A stretch of DNA of 37,020 nt from an uncultured Eubacteriales bacterium (GTDB taxonomy: Bacteria; Bacillota; Clostridia; Oscillospirales; Oscillospiraceae), in assembly GCA_905202605.1 (NCBI GenBank), contig CAJKSU010000004.1, positions 1 through 37,020 of the forward strand, written 5' to 3'. The notes below the pieces were generated by a model. It was given only the letters and a program-made list of their open reading frames with translations, ran no database searches and was not told the DNA's origin. A program made the position numbers and the translations under genes. Positions 22,644 to 30,190 of this stretch are shown here, in pieces; positions within the stretch are counted from its first letter, which is position 1, and each line of letters opens with the position of its first letter.

Positions 22644-23825
22644 TTATTCGCCGGTGTAGGTAGCGTAGGGGATGTTTACACGCCATGTGCCAACCACGTT
22701 TGCGGTGTCAACGGAGTCAAACTTATCCTTGCCGCCCTGGAAGTTCTGCGCAACGGCAGCGATGGTGTTTGCCATGCCGTCAGCATCCTGCTTGATGGTG
22801 CCGGTCATGGAGCCGTCAGCGATCTTCTCCTTTGCGGCGTCGGTAGCGTCAACGCCGAAGACGGGGATGTAAGTAGCGCCTTCCTTGTTGTAGCCGGCGT
22901 TCTGCAGGGCGGAGATTGCGCCCAGAGCCATGTCGTCGTTGTTGGCGATGACCAGCTCTACCATGTTGTTGTTGGCCTCGGAGTACTGGGACAGAATGGT
23001 CTGCATATACTCGGTGGCAGCCTGCGCCGACCATGTACCGTTCTGGTCAACCAGATACTTGTTGGCGTTTGCGGAATCATAGAACTCCAGCTCGGGCTTG
23101 CCGGCATCGGTGAGCACCTTGTTGGCGTCCTCAACGCCGTACTGGGTACGAGCAATTGCCTCAGCGTTGGCCTCGTCGCCCTTGAACATAACATAAGAGA
23201 TCTTGCCGTCGCCGTTGAGATCCAGCTTGTCATAGTTGTCAACCAGATATTCACCGATCATCTGACCCTGCATGTGACCGGCCATCTCGTAGTCGGTGCC
23301 GATGAAGGCGCACTTGTCATAGCTGGCGATGACGGACTCGCCGCCGTCCTCCGCGGTGGAAACGGCACGGTTGAAGAAGATAACGGGAATGTCCTTCTCC
23401 TTCGCCATGTTGATGATGTTGTTGGCAGCGTCCTCGGAGCCGGAGTCAACCAGATTGACGATCAGCATGGAGGTACCCTTGGAGATTGCGGTCTGAATGG
23501 CCTCAGTCTGGGTGGTCTGGTTGCCGTTGCCGTCGTAGTCGGTGTAGGTTACGCCGGCTGCCTCCAGCTGAGCGTCCAGCGCGGTACGCACGCTGGAGAT
23601 GTAGGTGTCGGCGAAGGTGTAGTAGAATACGGAAACCTCGCCGCCGGCAGCAGGGGCGGTATCGCCGGTGGTACCCTCGCTTGCTGCGATGGATGCCTCA
23701 GCGGCGGGAGCAGCGGAGCCGTTGTCGGCAGGAGCAGCAGAGCCGTCGGAAGAGCCGCCGCAGGCAGCCAGAGACAGCAGCATGCACCCGGACAGGAGCA
23801 GTGCAGAAAGCTTTTTCAGTTTCAT
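22644..23825 (-). CDS. mglB: Galactose-type substrate-binding lipoprotein
   Basis: A 393-residue sugar-binding lipoprotein that captures substrate outside the cell for MglAC. The signal peptide MKLKKLSALLLSGCMLLSL ends in the lipobox LAAC, with the lipid-bearing Cys near residue 22. A low-complexity Ala/Ser/Gly/Asp linker of about 45 residues follows. The periplasmic-binding fold starts near residue 65. An EF-hand-like loop DLNGDGKIS corresponds to the Ca2+ site of E. coli galactose-binding protein, which supports galactose or glucose rather than ribose. The ATG at 23825 follows GAAGGAGATC; an upstream in-frame ATG at 23870 would spoil the signal peptide. Sugar identity is inferred, not shown. 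Confidence 0.92.
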   Translation of the reverse strand: MKLKKLSALLLSGCMLLSLAACGGSSDGSAAPADNGSAAPAAEASIAASEGTTGDTAPAAGGEVSVFYYTFADTYISSVRTALDAQLEAAGVTYTDYDGNGNQTTQTEAIQTAISKGTSMLIVNLVDSGSEDAANNIINMAKEKDIPVIFFNRAVSTAEDGGESVIASYDKCAFIGTDYEMAGHMQGQMIGEYLVDNYDKLDLNGDGKISYVMFKGDEANAEAIARTQYGVEDANKVLTDAGKPELEFYDSANANKYLVDQNGTWSAQAATEYMQTILSQYSEANNNMVELVIANNDDMALGAISALQNAGYNKEGATYIPVFGVDATDAAKEKIADGSMTGTIKQDADGMANTIAAVAQNFQGGKDKFDSVDTANVVGTWRVNIPYATYTGE

Positions 23826-23911
23826 AGTGTGTGATCTCCTTCGATCGTAAAATTTCACGGTCAGGAACATGCCAGAAGACCGTGATGGTGCGGAGAAAAT
23901 CCGCTATTTGG

Positions 23912-23940
23912 ATGATACCATAGGTTGCCTGAAAATACAA
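23912..23940 (-). promoter_or_regulatory. Promoter of the mgl operon
   Basis: On the minus strand TTGTAT (23935-23940), 17 bases, TATCAT (23912-23917) with an upstream TGG. The leader carries a CACGGTC/GACCGTG hairpin (23856-23884). I found no clear catabolite-repression (cre) or LacI-type operator in the 395-base divergent region 23826-24220. Confidence 0.6.
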
Positions 23941-24081
23941 TAGTTTATTTTTACGCATTCATAACAGTTTTGATAGATTTGGCCGCATTTGGGTGGTTTT
24001 CAGGTACTTTTTTTATATAAAACTTCATGGAATGCCGAAAACCGCGTCAAATACGTCAGAAACCATCGAATTCCAATGATA

Positions 24082-24110
24082 TTACACAAATGTTACTATG
24101 GTATTATAAT
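24082..24110 (+). promoter_or_regulatory. Upstream promoter of the DegV-like gene
   Basis: TTACAC (24082-24087), 17 bases and a perfect TATAAT (24105-24110). It precedes a second promoter 50 bases closer to the gene. Confidence 0.5.
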
Positions 24111-24158
24111 AAGGTGAAATTCATGTCCGGAAAGGAAAAGAAAAATGTGTTTCAGGAC

Positions 24159-24186
24159 TTGAAAAACATGTGCAAAATGCTATAAT
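24159..24186 (+). promoter_or_regulatory. Proximal promoter of the DegV-like gene
   Basis: TTGAAA (24159-24164), a 16-base spacer and TATAAT (24181-24186), about 35 bases before the start codon. The leader is short and has AGGAGGT. Confidence 0.65.
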
Positions 24187-24220
24187 ATAATTAAAGAAAT
24201 TATATTAGGAGGTAATCCTT

Positions 24221-24946
24221 ATGCGATATATGATTTTCTGTGATGAGGGCGTTACCCTGACGGCAGCGGAGCTGCTAAGCCCCCATTTTGTTCAGGTAAA
24301 GAATCAGCGGTTTGCCGAGGCCATTGCCCGGCAGAACGGCGATGTTTATATTGTAACGATGTCCCCTGCGTTCTCTGAGGACTACGAAGCGGCCTGCCGT
24401 GCCAGAGAGGATGCACTGGAGAGACATCCGGAGCGCAGTATTTTTGTGCTGGACAGCAGAACCGCCTTCGGCGGAGAGCTGGCGGTTGCTCGGCGGCTCT
24501 ATGATTTTCTGCGTTCCGGCATGGCGCCGGAGCAGGCGGTGATGGAAACCCAAAACTACATTGAAAGTCTCAGCACCATTGGCGTGCTGGACCGCCGGGA
24601 TGTGCTGCGGGAAAAGCGCGCAGTCAGTCGTGCCGGATCGAGACTGCGTGCGCACTTTGGCGCCCGACTGCTGATGGAGGGCGGTCAGGATGGCCGGCTC
24701 CATGTAAAGGGACGCAGCCGTGGCACCGAAACCGAGGAAATCTGCCGTCTGGCATCCCGCCGCTATGCCCAGCGGAGGGAGAAGCCCAAGCGGTGCGTGA
24801 TTACCTATTCCGGCTGCCCGGAGCGGGCAAGAGAGCTTGGGAAAAAGCTGAAAAGCCTGTGCGGCTTTCAGGAGCTTGTGATTGTCCCGGCAGAGCGTCG
24901 GGCGGCGCGCTATATGGGCAGCGGCACACTGATGGCGGCATTTTAA
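24221..24946 (+). CDS. DegV-family-like protein, divergent and short
   Basis: A 241-residue protein whose N-terminal 110 residues follow the DegV pattern: a strand with CDEGVTLTA in place of the usual DS(T/S)AD loop, a VYIVTMSPAFSEDYEAA segment at the place of the DegV SSxLSGTYxSA motif, and IFVLDSRTAFGGELAVA, equivalent to the DegV VIDSxxxSxGxG strand. DegV proteins (FakB) bind fatty acids and present them to the FakA kinase. This protein is about 40 residues shorter than usual and its ligand loops are altered, so fatty-acid binding is uncertain. AGGAGGT precedes the ATG. No fakA gene is nearby. Confidence 0.7.
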   Translation: MRYMIFCDEGVTLTAAELLSPHFVQVKNQRFAEAIARQNGDVYIVTMSPAFSEDYEAACRAREDALERHPERSIFVLDSRTAFGGELAVARRLYDFLRSGMAPEQAVMETQNYIESLSTIGVLDRRDVLREKRAVSRAGSRLRAHFGARLLMEGGQDGRLHVKGRSRGTETEEICRLASRRYAQRREKPKRCVITYSGCPERARELGKKLKSLCGFQELVIVPAERRAARYMGSGTLMAAF

Positions 24947-24965
24947 GACGCACGATACAGCAAAA

Positions 24966-24991
24966 CGGGAATCGGCGGAGGCCGGTTCCCG
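24966..24991. terminator. Terminator between the DegV-like gene and mobB
   Basis: An 11-bp stem CGGGAATCGGC/GCCGGTTCCCG with one G-U pair and loop GGAG lies between converging genes. The minus-strand tail is TTTTG; the plus-strand tail CTTTGCTT is weaker. Confidence 0.7.
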
Positions 24992-24997
24992 CTTTGC

Positions 24998-25510
24998 TTA
25001 TCCTCTATTGGAAAAGTCCTTGCAGTATTGCAAAATCACCTGTACGCAGCCGGAGAGATCCGAGAGTGCCAACTGAGGGGCAGGGGAATCTACCGCCTCA
25101 TCGGTGAGAATGGCCAGCAGCTCCTCCGGAGATGCCAGCAGCGGACGGTGCAGAGCGGCGCGATGAATCTCAATTTTCGGATACCGGCTCTTTTTATAGC
25201 CTTCGGTCAGCACCAGATCCACATGGGGGAGCCGGGTGATGATATCCCGCAGGGAAAGCTCCTGAGGCGGCTGCTCGATCATGGCGAATTTCTCCGCATT
25301 GGAGATGGTGACCACATCAGCGCCTGCCGCAGTGAAGCGGTAGGTGTCCTTTCCGGGCTTGTCCATCTCAAAATGGTGTGCGTCGTGCTTCAATACCGCC
25401 AGACGAAGGCCGTGAGCCTTCAGCATGGGGATCAGCTGCTCCAGCAGCGTGGTTTTCCCAGTGCCGGATTTTCCGACAAATGTGATAATGGGAACGCGGT
25501 CAGGATTCAT
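24998..25510 (-). CDS. mobB: Molybdopterin-guanine dinucleotide biosynthesis protein B
   Basis: A 170-residue P-loop GTPase that assists conversion of molybdenum cofactor to its guanine dinucleotide form. The Walker A FVGKSGTGKTTLLEQLI lies at residues 11-27, followed by the characteristic LKHDAHHF segment, the DKPGKDTYR loop and VDLVLTEGYK. Length fits the family. AAAGGAG precedes the ATG at 25510. The start overlaps the 3' end of the upstream MocR-like gene by 11 bases, so the two are translationally coupled. No other molybdenum-cofactor genes or molybdoenzymes are in the window. Confidence 0.92.
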   Translation of the reverse strand: MNPDRVPIITFVGKSGTGKTTLLEQLIPMLKAHGLRLAVLKHDAHHFEMDKPGKDTYRFTAAGADVVTISNAEKFAMIEQPPQELSLRDIITRLPHVDLVLTEGYKKSRYPKIEIHRAALHRPLLASPEELLAILTDEAVDSPAPQLALSDLSGCVQVILQYCKDFSNRG

Positions 25511-26918
25511 GTGCGGCTCCTTTCTCAGCGGGACGCCATACCTGCAAGAGCAGCTGTGCGCCCAATCGTATCTTGTCATCGGTCAGACCGCCAAAGCCAA
25601 GAAGCACGGTGGCCCGGTGTTCCTCCGGCACCTCTCCTAGAAAATAGGGGGAAATGGGATAGACCCGCACACCGACCTTCGCAGCGGAGTCCACCAGCTG
25701 TGCCTCGTCCATACCGTTTTTCAGACGAAGGGTCAGATGGTGTCCTGCAGGCTGCCCTAGAATGTCCGTCCACCGGGAGAACGGCTCCAGTGCATCCACC
25801 AGACATTGACGGCGGCTGCGGTAATAGATCCGCATGCGGTTGACATGGGTTTCAAAATGACCCTCCAGCATAAACTGCCGCAGAACGGCCTGCTCAAAGC
25901 CGGATACCGTGGAGGAGTAGCCCCGGTAGCTTTCCCGATAGCGCCGAAGCAGCGGCTCCGGCAGCACCATATAGCTAATGCGCAGTGCCGGGGCTACGCT
26001 CCGGGAAAAGGTTCCCATATAAATCACCCGACCCTGACGGTCAATGCTCTGCAGAGAGGGGATGGGGCGGGACTGATAGCGGAATTCCGAATCGTAGTCA
26101 TCCTCAATGATATACCGTTCCCGGCCCAGACTGCTCCAGCGGAGCAAAGCGGTGCGCTGACCGATGGGCATGGCGCAGCCCAGCGGATATTGATGGGAGG
26201 GGGTAGTATACACGGCAACCTGCTCCCGCAGCGGCAGAGCGGAGATGCGGATGCCCTCCGGGTCTACCGGAATGGCAACCGCATCGTGACCCAGCCGGGA
26301 AAACAGGGCATGAGCCTGATTATACAGGGGATTCTCCACCGCCAGCATAAAGCTGTCCGGCAGAATATAAGCCAGAATCAGCAGCAGATTGTCGGTCCCT
26401 GCCCCAATGACGATCTGCTCCGGGGTACATACCACCCCGCGGGCGCGGTAGAGATAGTCTGCAACTGCGGTTCGCAGACCGGGATCCCCTTGAGACTGGG
26501 TGCGAAGCAGCAGGCTTTCGTCGTATTCATTGAAGCAGTTCTTCATGAGTCTGCGCCAGACGCCGAAGGGGAATTGCTGACGTGCCATGCCGGAGGGGGA
26601 GAAATCTACCTTCCAGTCGGGCGCGGACTTGGCCTGCGGTGCGGCGGGTTGTGGGGCGGGCTGCTTGATCTGGGGCAGCATGCCGGTGTCCAGCACAAAG
26701 AAGCCCCGGCGGGGGCTGGACTGAATAAAGCCCTCGGCTTCCAGCTGACAATAGGCGCTGTGAACAGTGTTGACGGAGATGCCCAGCTGCTCGGAGAGCT
26801 TGCGCTTGGAGGGGAGCTTTTTTCCGCAGGGCAGCGCGCCGGTTTGAATCTCCTGCCGGAGCTGCAAATACAGAGACTGGTACAGCGGCATAGTGTGATC
26901 CTCTGGCAGTGTAATCAT
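25500..26918 (-). CDS. MocR-family regulator (GntR DNA-binding domain fused to aminotransferase-like domain) lacking the PLP lysine
   Basis: A 472-residue fusion. Residues 1-75 are a GntR winged helix (PLYQSLYLQLRQ, KKLPSKRKLSEQLGISVNTV). Residues 100-465 are a class I aminotransferase-type fold (IGAGTDNLLLIL, NPLYNQAH, EDDYDSEFRY). The position that holds the PLP Schiff-base lysine in MocR proteins (GTFSK) here reads GTFSRS, with an unambiguous CGG arginine codon. The protein therefore cannot form the usual internal aldimine, though it may still bind a ligand non-covalently. MocR proteins such as PdxR and GabR control vitamin B6 or amino-acid genes; here the only linked gene is mobB. Own promoter; the start region has AGGGGGAATATTT before ATG. 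Confidence 0.88.
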   Translation of the reverse strand: MITLPEDHTMPLYQSLYLQLRQEIQTGALPCGKKLPSKRKLSEQLGISVNTVHSAYCQLEAEGFIQSSPRRGFFVLDTGMLPQIKQPAPQPAAPQAKSAPDWKVDFSPSGMARQQFPFGVWRRLMKNCFNEYDESLLLRTQSQGDPGLRTAVADYLYRARGVVCTPEQIVIGAGTDNLLLILAYILPDSFMLAVENPLYNQAHALFSRLGHDAVAIPVDPEGIRISALPLREQVAVYTTPSHQYPLGCAMPIGQRTALLRWSSLGRERYIIEDDYDSEFRYQSRPIPSLQSIDRQGRVIYMGTFSRSVAPALRISYMVLPEPLLRRYRESYRGYSSTVSGFEQAVLRQFMLEGHFETHVNRMRIYYRSRRQCLVDALEPFSRWTDILGQPAGHHLTLRLKNGMDEAQLVDSAAKVGVRVYPISPYFLGEVPEEHRATVLLGFGGLTDDKIRLGAQLLLQVWRPAEKGAAHES

Positions 26919-26944
26919 AAATATTCCCCCTAAATCATATCTCT

Positions 26945-26972
26945 ATGGTATCAGATCATGGGGAAAAGTCAA
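26945..26972 (-). promoter_or_regulatory. Promoter of the MocR-like gene and mobB
   Basis: TTGACT (26967-26972) on the minus strand, 16 bases, TACCAT (26945-26950). It abuts the divergent promoter of the cation-efflux gene at 26975, so a regulator bound between them could affect both. Confidence 0.5.
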
Positions 26973-26974
26973 GG

Positions 26975-27003
26975 TTGCACAGCGCGTCTCTTTGGAGTAG
27001 AAT
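26975..27003 (+). promoter_or_regulatory. Promoter of the cation-efflux gene
   Basis: TTGCAC (26975-26980), 17 bases, TAGAAT (26998-27003), back to back with the MocR promoter. Confidence 0.6.
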
Positions 27004-27023
27004 AAACGAAAGGGGATGAGAAA

Positions 27024-28199
27024 ATGACAAAATTGCTGATTCGACTGTTTGTAAAAAACAGCGAGGATACGGAAAATCCACAGATACGGGGGAAATACGG
27101 CACAATGGCGGGAATTGTGGGTATCCTGTGCAATCTGGTGCTGTTTCTGGGGAAACTGGTGATCGGCACCATCAGCGGCAGCGTTTCTATTCGTGCGGAT
27201 GCGGTGAACAATCTGTCGGATGCATCGTCGAATATTGTAACGCTGGTGGCGTTCCAATTGGCACGTAAGCCAGAGGATGCAGAGCATCCCTACGGTCATG
27301 CAAGAATCGAATATTTATCCGGGCTGGCGGTGGCGGCGATGATCCTGCTCATCGGCGTGGAGTTGGCGAAGGAGTCCTTTCATAAGATCCTGTACCCGGA
27401 GCCGGTGAGCTTTTCCTGGGCGCTGGTGGCAGTGCTGGGGATGAGCATTGCGGTAAAGCTCTGGCTGGCGGTATTCAACCGGACGCTGGGGAAGAAGATC
27501 AAGAGCACGTCCCTGATGGCAACGGCGGCAGACAGCCGGAACGATGTGATCACCACTGGCGCGGTGCTGCTGGCTGCGGTAACGGCACGGCTTACCGGAA
27601 TGGAGCTGGACGGCTATGTGGGACTTCTGGTGGCAGGGTTTATCCTGTGGAGCGGTATTGGAATTGCCAAGGACACCATCAGTCCGCTGCTGGGCGCGCC
27701 TGCGGATCCGGAGCTGGTGCATCTGATCCGGCATGAGATCGAGCATTTTGATCCCAGAATTCTGGGTGTGCATGATCTTATGGTTCACGACTACGGGCCG
27801 GGACAGACCTTTGCCAGCATCCACGTAGAGGTGGATCGCCGGGAGGATGTGCTGGAGATGCATGAAATGATCGACCGGGCGGAGCGGATGATGCTGGAAC
27901 AGCACCGGATTCATCTCACCATCCATTACGATCCGATTGTGACCGATGATGCGGCGCTCCAACGGATGCAGAAAAAGGTAGAGGAAGCTCTGCATGCCAT
28001 TCAGCCCGGCCTTTCCCTGCACGATTTCCGAATGGTAGCCGGAGAGAAAAGCACCAACCTGATTTTTGATGTGGTGCTGCCGGATGCCCTGCGGGGGAAG
28101 GAACAGGAGATTCAGTCGGCGCTGGAGAAAGCAATTCAGGAGCCGGGGATGGAATACCGCACGGTGATCACCTTCGATACGGAGGCGTTTAACCGGTAA
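27024..28199 (+). CDS. Cation diffusion facilitator family transporter, Mn-type metal site
   Basis: A 391-residue membrane transporter with six predicted helices (about residues 25-220) and a long cytoplasmic C-terminal part. Members exchange divalent metal for protons. The metal-site residues are N-x3-D in helix 2 (NNLSD, near 62-66) and D-x3-D in helix 5 (DSRND, near 171-175). The Zn/Cd transporters use D/H-x3-D and H-x3-D, whereas this combination is known from manganese exporters such as MntE, so Mn2+ (or Fe2+) export is the better inference. The C-terminal region of about 170 residues is longer than in YiiP and could hold a second ferredoxin-like metal-sensing domain. Ends with a clear terminator. 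Confidence 0.88.
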   Translation: MTKLLIRLFVKNSEDTENPQIRGKYGTMAGIVGILCNLVLFLGKLVIGTISGSVSIRADAVNNLSDASSNIVTLVAFQLARKPEDAEHPYGHARIEYLSGLAVAAMILLIGVELAKESFHKILYPEPVSFSWALVAVLGMSIAVKLWLAVFNRTLGKKIKSTSLMATAADSRNDVITTGAVLLAAVTARLTGMELDGYVGLLVAGFILWSGIGIAKDTISPLLGAPADPELVHLIRHEIEHFDPRILGVHDLMVHDYGPGQTFASIHVEVDRREDVLEMHEMIDRAERMMLEQHRIHLTIHYDPIVTDDAALQRMQKKVEEALHAIQPGLSLHDFRMVAGEKSTNLIFDVVLPDALRGKEQEIQSALEKAIQEPGMEYRTVITFDTEAFNR

Positions 28200-28214
28200 C
28201 ACAGAGGAAGGAGG

Positions 28215-28247
28215 CGTGCTGCATGTGACAGGCAGCACGTCTTTTTT
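28215..28247 (+). terminator. Terminator of the cation-efflux gene
   Basis: Stem CGTGCTGC/GCAGCACG with a nine-base loop, followed by TCTTTTTT, 16 bases after the stop codon. Confidence 0.9.
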
Positions 28248-28293
28248 GCATGCTGAAGGGACAGGCCGCATATGCTTTGCCGGAGGGATGAAT

Positions 28294-29097
28294 ATGTATG
28301 CGACCATTGAACTGAAAAAGCTGCTGCCTACGGCGGCAATCCTGCTGGCGGTACTGATTCCGGGTGCCATGTATCTGGCGGCACGGCGGGAGGCGGAGCC
28401 AGTTATCGAAACGGGTGCGTGGGGATTGAGCTTCCAAACACCGGGTCAGCCCCCAAGGGCCGATGCTACTGCGGATGAGCTGAAGGCCTATGACGCAAAG
28501 TATATTGGAAATACCAGTCAGAAGACCATTTACCTGACCTTTGACTGCGGATATGAAAACGGCAATACGGAAACCATATTGGACGTGCTGAAGCAGCACA
28601 ATGCCCCTGCGGCATTTTTCGTGGTAGGAAGCTATATTACCTCCGCACCGGAGCTGGTGAGACGGATGCAGCAGGAAGGACATATTGTGGGCAATCATAC
28701 ATGGAGTCATCCGGATATGTCGGCAATTTCCGAGGAATCGGCGTTTGCTGCCCAGCTTCAGCAGGTGAAGGATGCCTACCGGGACTGCACCGGTGCGGAA
28801 ATGCCCGATTATTATCGTCCGCCTCAGGGAGTGTACAGTCAGGATAACCTGAAAATGGCGCAGAGACTGGGGTATAAAACCGTGTTCTGGTCTTTGGCCT
28901 ATGTGGACTGGAAGCAGGATCAGCAGCCTACGGAGGAATATGCCATGGAAAAGCTAAACCGGCGCATTCACAACGGCGCAGTGGTGCTGCTCCACAACAC
29001 CTCCTCCACCAATGCCAAGATTCTGGATCAGATTCTCACGAAATGGGAAGAAATGGGTTACACCTTTGGGACGCTGGATCAGCTGTTTGCGGATTGA
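28294..29097 (+). CDS. Membrane-anchored polysaccharide deacetylase, PdaA-like
   Basis: A 267-residue protein with an N-terminal hydrophobic helix (about residues 9-28, LLPTAAILLAVLIPGAMYLA) that acts as signal anchor, and an extracytoplasmic NodB domain. Motif 1 reads TFDCGYENG: the catalytic first Asp is kept, but the metal-binding second Asp is Cys. B. subtilis PdaA has Asn at this place (TFDNGYENG), so this fits the PdaA branch that removes acetyl groups from muramic acid on the way to muramic delta-lactam in spore cortex. Motif 2 HTWSHPDM and motif 3 RPPQG are present. Start chosen at 28294 (GGAGGG six bases before); ATG at 28288 is an alternative. A sporulation role is inferred. The promoter is unclear. 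Confidence 0.85.
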   Translation: MYATIELKKLLPTAAILLAVLIPGAMYLAARREAEPVIETGAWGLSFQTPGQPPRADATADELKAYDAKYIGNTSQKTIYLTFDCGYENGNTETILDVLKQHNAPAAFFVVGSYITSAPELVRRMQQEGHIVGNHTWSHPDMSAISEESAFAAQLQQVKDAYRDCTGAEMPDYYRPPQGVYSQDNLKMAQRLGYKTVFWSLAYVDWKQDQQPTEEYAMEKLNRRIHNGAVVLLHNTSSTNAKILDQILTKWEEMGYTFGTLDQLFAD

Positions 29098-29122
29098 CAA
29101 TTTATGAAAAGGGCAGTAAAAT
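29094..29122 (+). promoter_or_regulatory. Promoter of rex
   Basis: TTGACA (29094-29099) begins directly at the deacetylase stop codon; 17 bases later TAAAAT (29117-29122). A Rex half-site TTCACAA occurs downstream at 29133-29139, without a matching left half. Confidence 0.8.
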
Positions 29123-29173
29123 AATCAGATAGTTCACAAATGGAAGATAGTATACAAAAAGGAGGGAGCCAAT

Positions 29174-29815
29174 GTGAAAAAAGAGCGCATTTCAAGGCCA
29201 GTGGTTGGACGGCTTCCTCAATATTACAGCTGCGTGGAGGAGCTGTATTTGTCCAACTGCATTCGGGTGTCCTCAGCTACCTTGTCTCAGCGGCTTGGGT
29301 TTACGGCGTCGCAGATTCGGCAGGATTTCTCCTGCTTCGGGGAATTTGGACAGCAGGGCTATGGCTACAATGTGAAGAAGCTCCGGTATGAGATCCGAGA
29401 AATTCTGGGTCTAAACAGCCGAAATACGGCGGTGCTGGTAGGCTGCGGCAATATGGGGCAGGCATTGCTCAAGAACTTTGATTTTGAGGGCTGCGGCTTT
29501 TATATGGTGGCAGCCTTTGATCGGGATCCGGATAAGATCGCAACACAGGTGGGGCCGGTTCGGGTGCTGGATATCAGCGTACTCCGGCGGTTTGTGGAAG
29601 CGGAAAAGCCCTGCATGGCGGTGCTGACGGTTCCAAGAGATGCGGCGGCTGACACGGCACAGCTGCTGGGGGAGGTTGGCATACAGGCCATCTGGAACTT
29701 CACGGGCTGCAAGCTGGAGGTGCCGGAGGTGCGGGTGGAGGATGTGAGCTTTTCCAGCAGTCTTCTGACCCTGAGCTACCGGCTGAATCAGAAAAAGGAA
29801 GAAGCCGACGGATAG
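29174..29815 (+). CDS. rex: Redox-sensing transcriptional repressor Rex
   Basis: A 213-residue repressor that senses the NADH/NAD+ ratio and controls fermentation and anaerobic energy genes. The N-terminal winged helix (about 1-75) contains SSATLSQRLGFTASQIRQDFSCFGEFG, the family DNA-recognition segment. The C-terminal Rossmann fold starts near residue 88 with AVLVGCGNMGQALL, then FDRDPDKIATQVG, and ends with a domain-swapped helix (SFSSSLLTLSYRL). In the dimer NADH binding releases DNA. The start is GTG at 29174 with GGAGG eight bases before. A candidate operator lies near PFOR at 5199-5216. The gene is followed by a 46-residue Cys-rich peptide gene, with no terminator between them. Confidence 0.96.
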   Translation: MKKERISRPVVGRLPQYYSCVEELYLSNCIRVSSATLSQRLGFTASQIRQDFSCFGEFGQQGYGYNVKKLRYEIREILGLNSRNTAVLVGCGNMGQALLKNFDFEGCGFYMVAAFDRDPDKIATQVGPVRVLDISVLRRFVEAEKPCMAVLTVPRDAAADTAQLLGEVGIQAIWNFTGCKLEVPEVRVEDVSFSSSLLTLSYRLNQKKEEADG

Positions 29816-29828
29816 TCACAAATCAGCT

Positions 29829-29881
29829 CCAACAGAATAGGATGAATCAGCGCAGCAGGAAAGCGGCGCAATATCTGTTGG
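29829..29881 (+). repeat. Long-range inverted repeat covering the ribosome binding site of the Cys-rich peptide
   Basis: CCAACAGA (29829-29836) and TCTGTTGG (29874-29881) form a perfect 8-bp stem whose 3' arm runs into the GGAGG of the next gene. Pairing in the mRNA could limit its translation. This is an inference from complementarity. Confidence 0.45.
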
Positions 29882-29893
29882 GAGGTACCTTTT

Positions 29894-30034
29894 ATGTGTG
29901 GCAATAACAACGGGTTCGGTAACTGCTGGTGGATCATCATTCTGATCCTTCTGTTCTGCTGCTGTGGCTGCGGCAACGGCAATGGAATCGGCAACGGCTG
30001 CGGCTGCGGGTGTGATAACAACTGCGGCTGCTGA
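29894..30034 (+). CDS. 46-residue Cys/Gly/Asn-rich single-pass membrane peptide
   Basis: A small gene with a perfect GGAGG eight bases before the ATG. The peptide starts MCGNNNGFGNC, crosses the membrane with WWIIILILLF, and then has a CCCGCGNGNG tail with repeated GC and CGC units to the end. Eleven of 46 residues are Cys, and Gly and Asn make up most of the rest. Short Gly/Cys-rich peptides with one hydrophobic segment are common unannotated genes in Clostridia, and some resemble YjcZ-type spore proteins; function is not known. It lies 78 bases after rex and ends at a strong terminator, so it is probably co-transcribed with rex. A redox- or metal-linked role is only a guess. Confidence 0.8.
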   Translation: MCGNNNGFGNCWWIIILILLFCCCGCGNGNGIGNGCGCGCDNNCGC

Positions 30035-30070
30035 CGGGGGCCATACAAAAGAGACGGAAATAACCAAGTG

Positions 30071-30098
30071 CTGCCGGGTCGTTTGACCCGGCAGTTTT
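30071..30098 (+). terminator. Terminator of the rex/Cys-rich peptide unit
   Basis: A perfect 10-bp stem CTGCCGGGTC/GACCCGGCAG with loop GTTT and tail TTTTG. Confidence 0.9.
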
Positions 30099-30120
30099 GC
30101 CGGCTGTTTGGAAATTACCC

Positions 30121-30148
30121 TTGACTTTCTGCACCGGTTGGGTACAAT
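30121..30148 (+). promoter_or_regulatory. Promoter of the YitT-family gene
   Basis: TTGACT (30121-30126), 16 bases, TACAAT (30143-30148), 42 bases before the start codon. Confidence 0.75.
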
Positions 30149-30190
30149 AGGGGCTGCAAAGGATAAAAGCGGAACACACGAGGAGGACAT

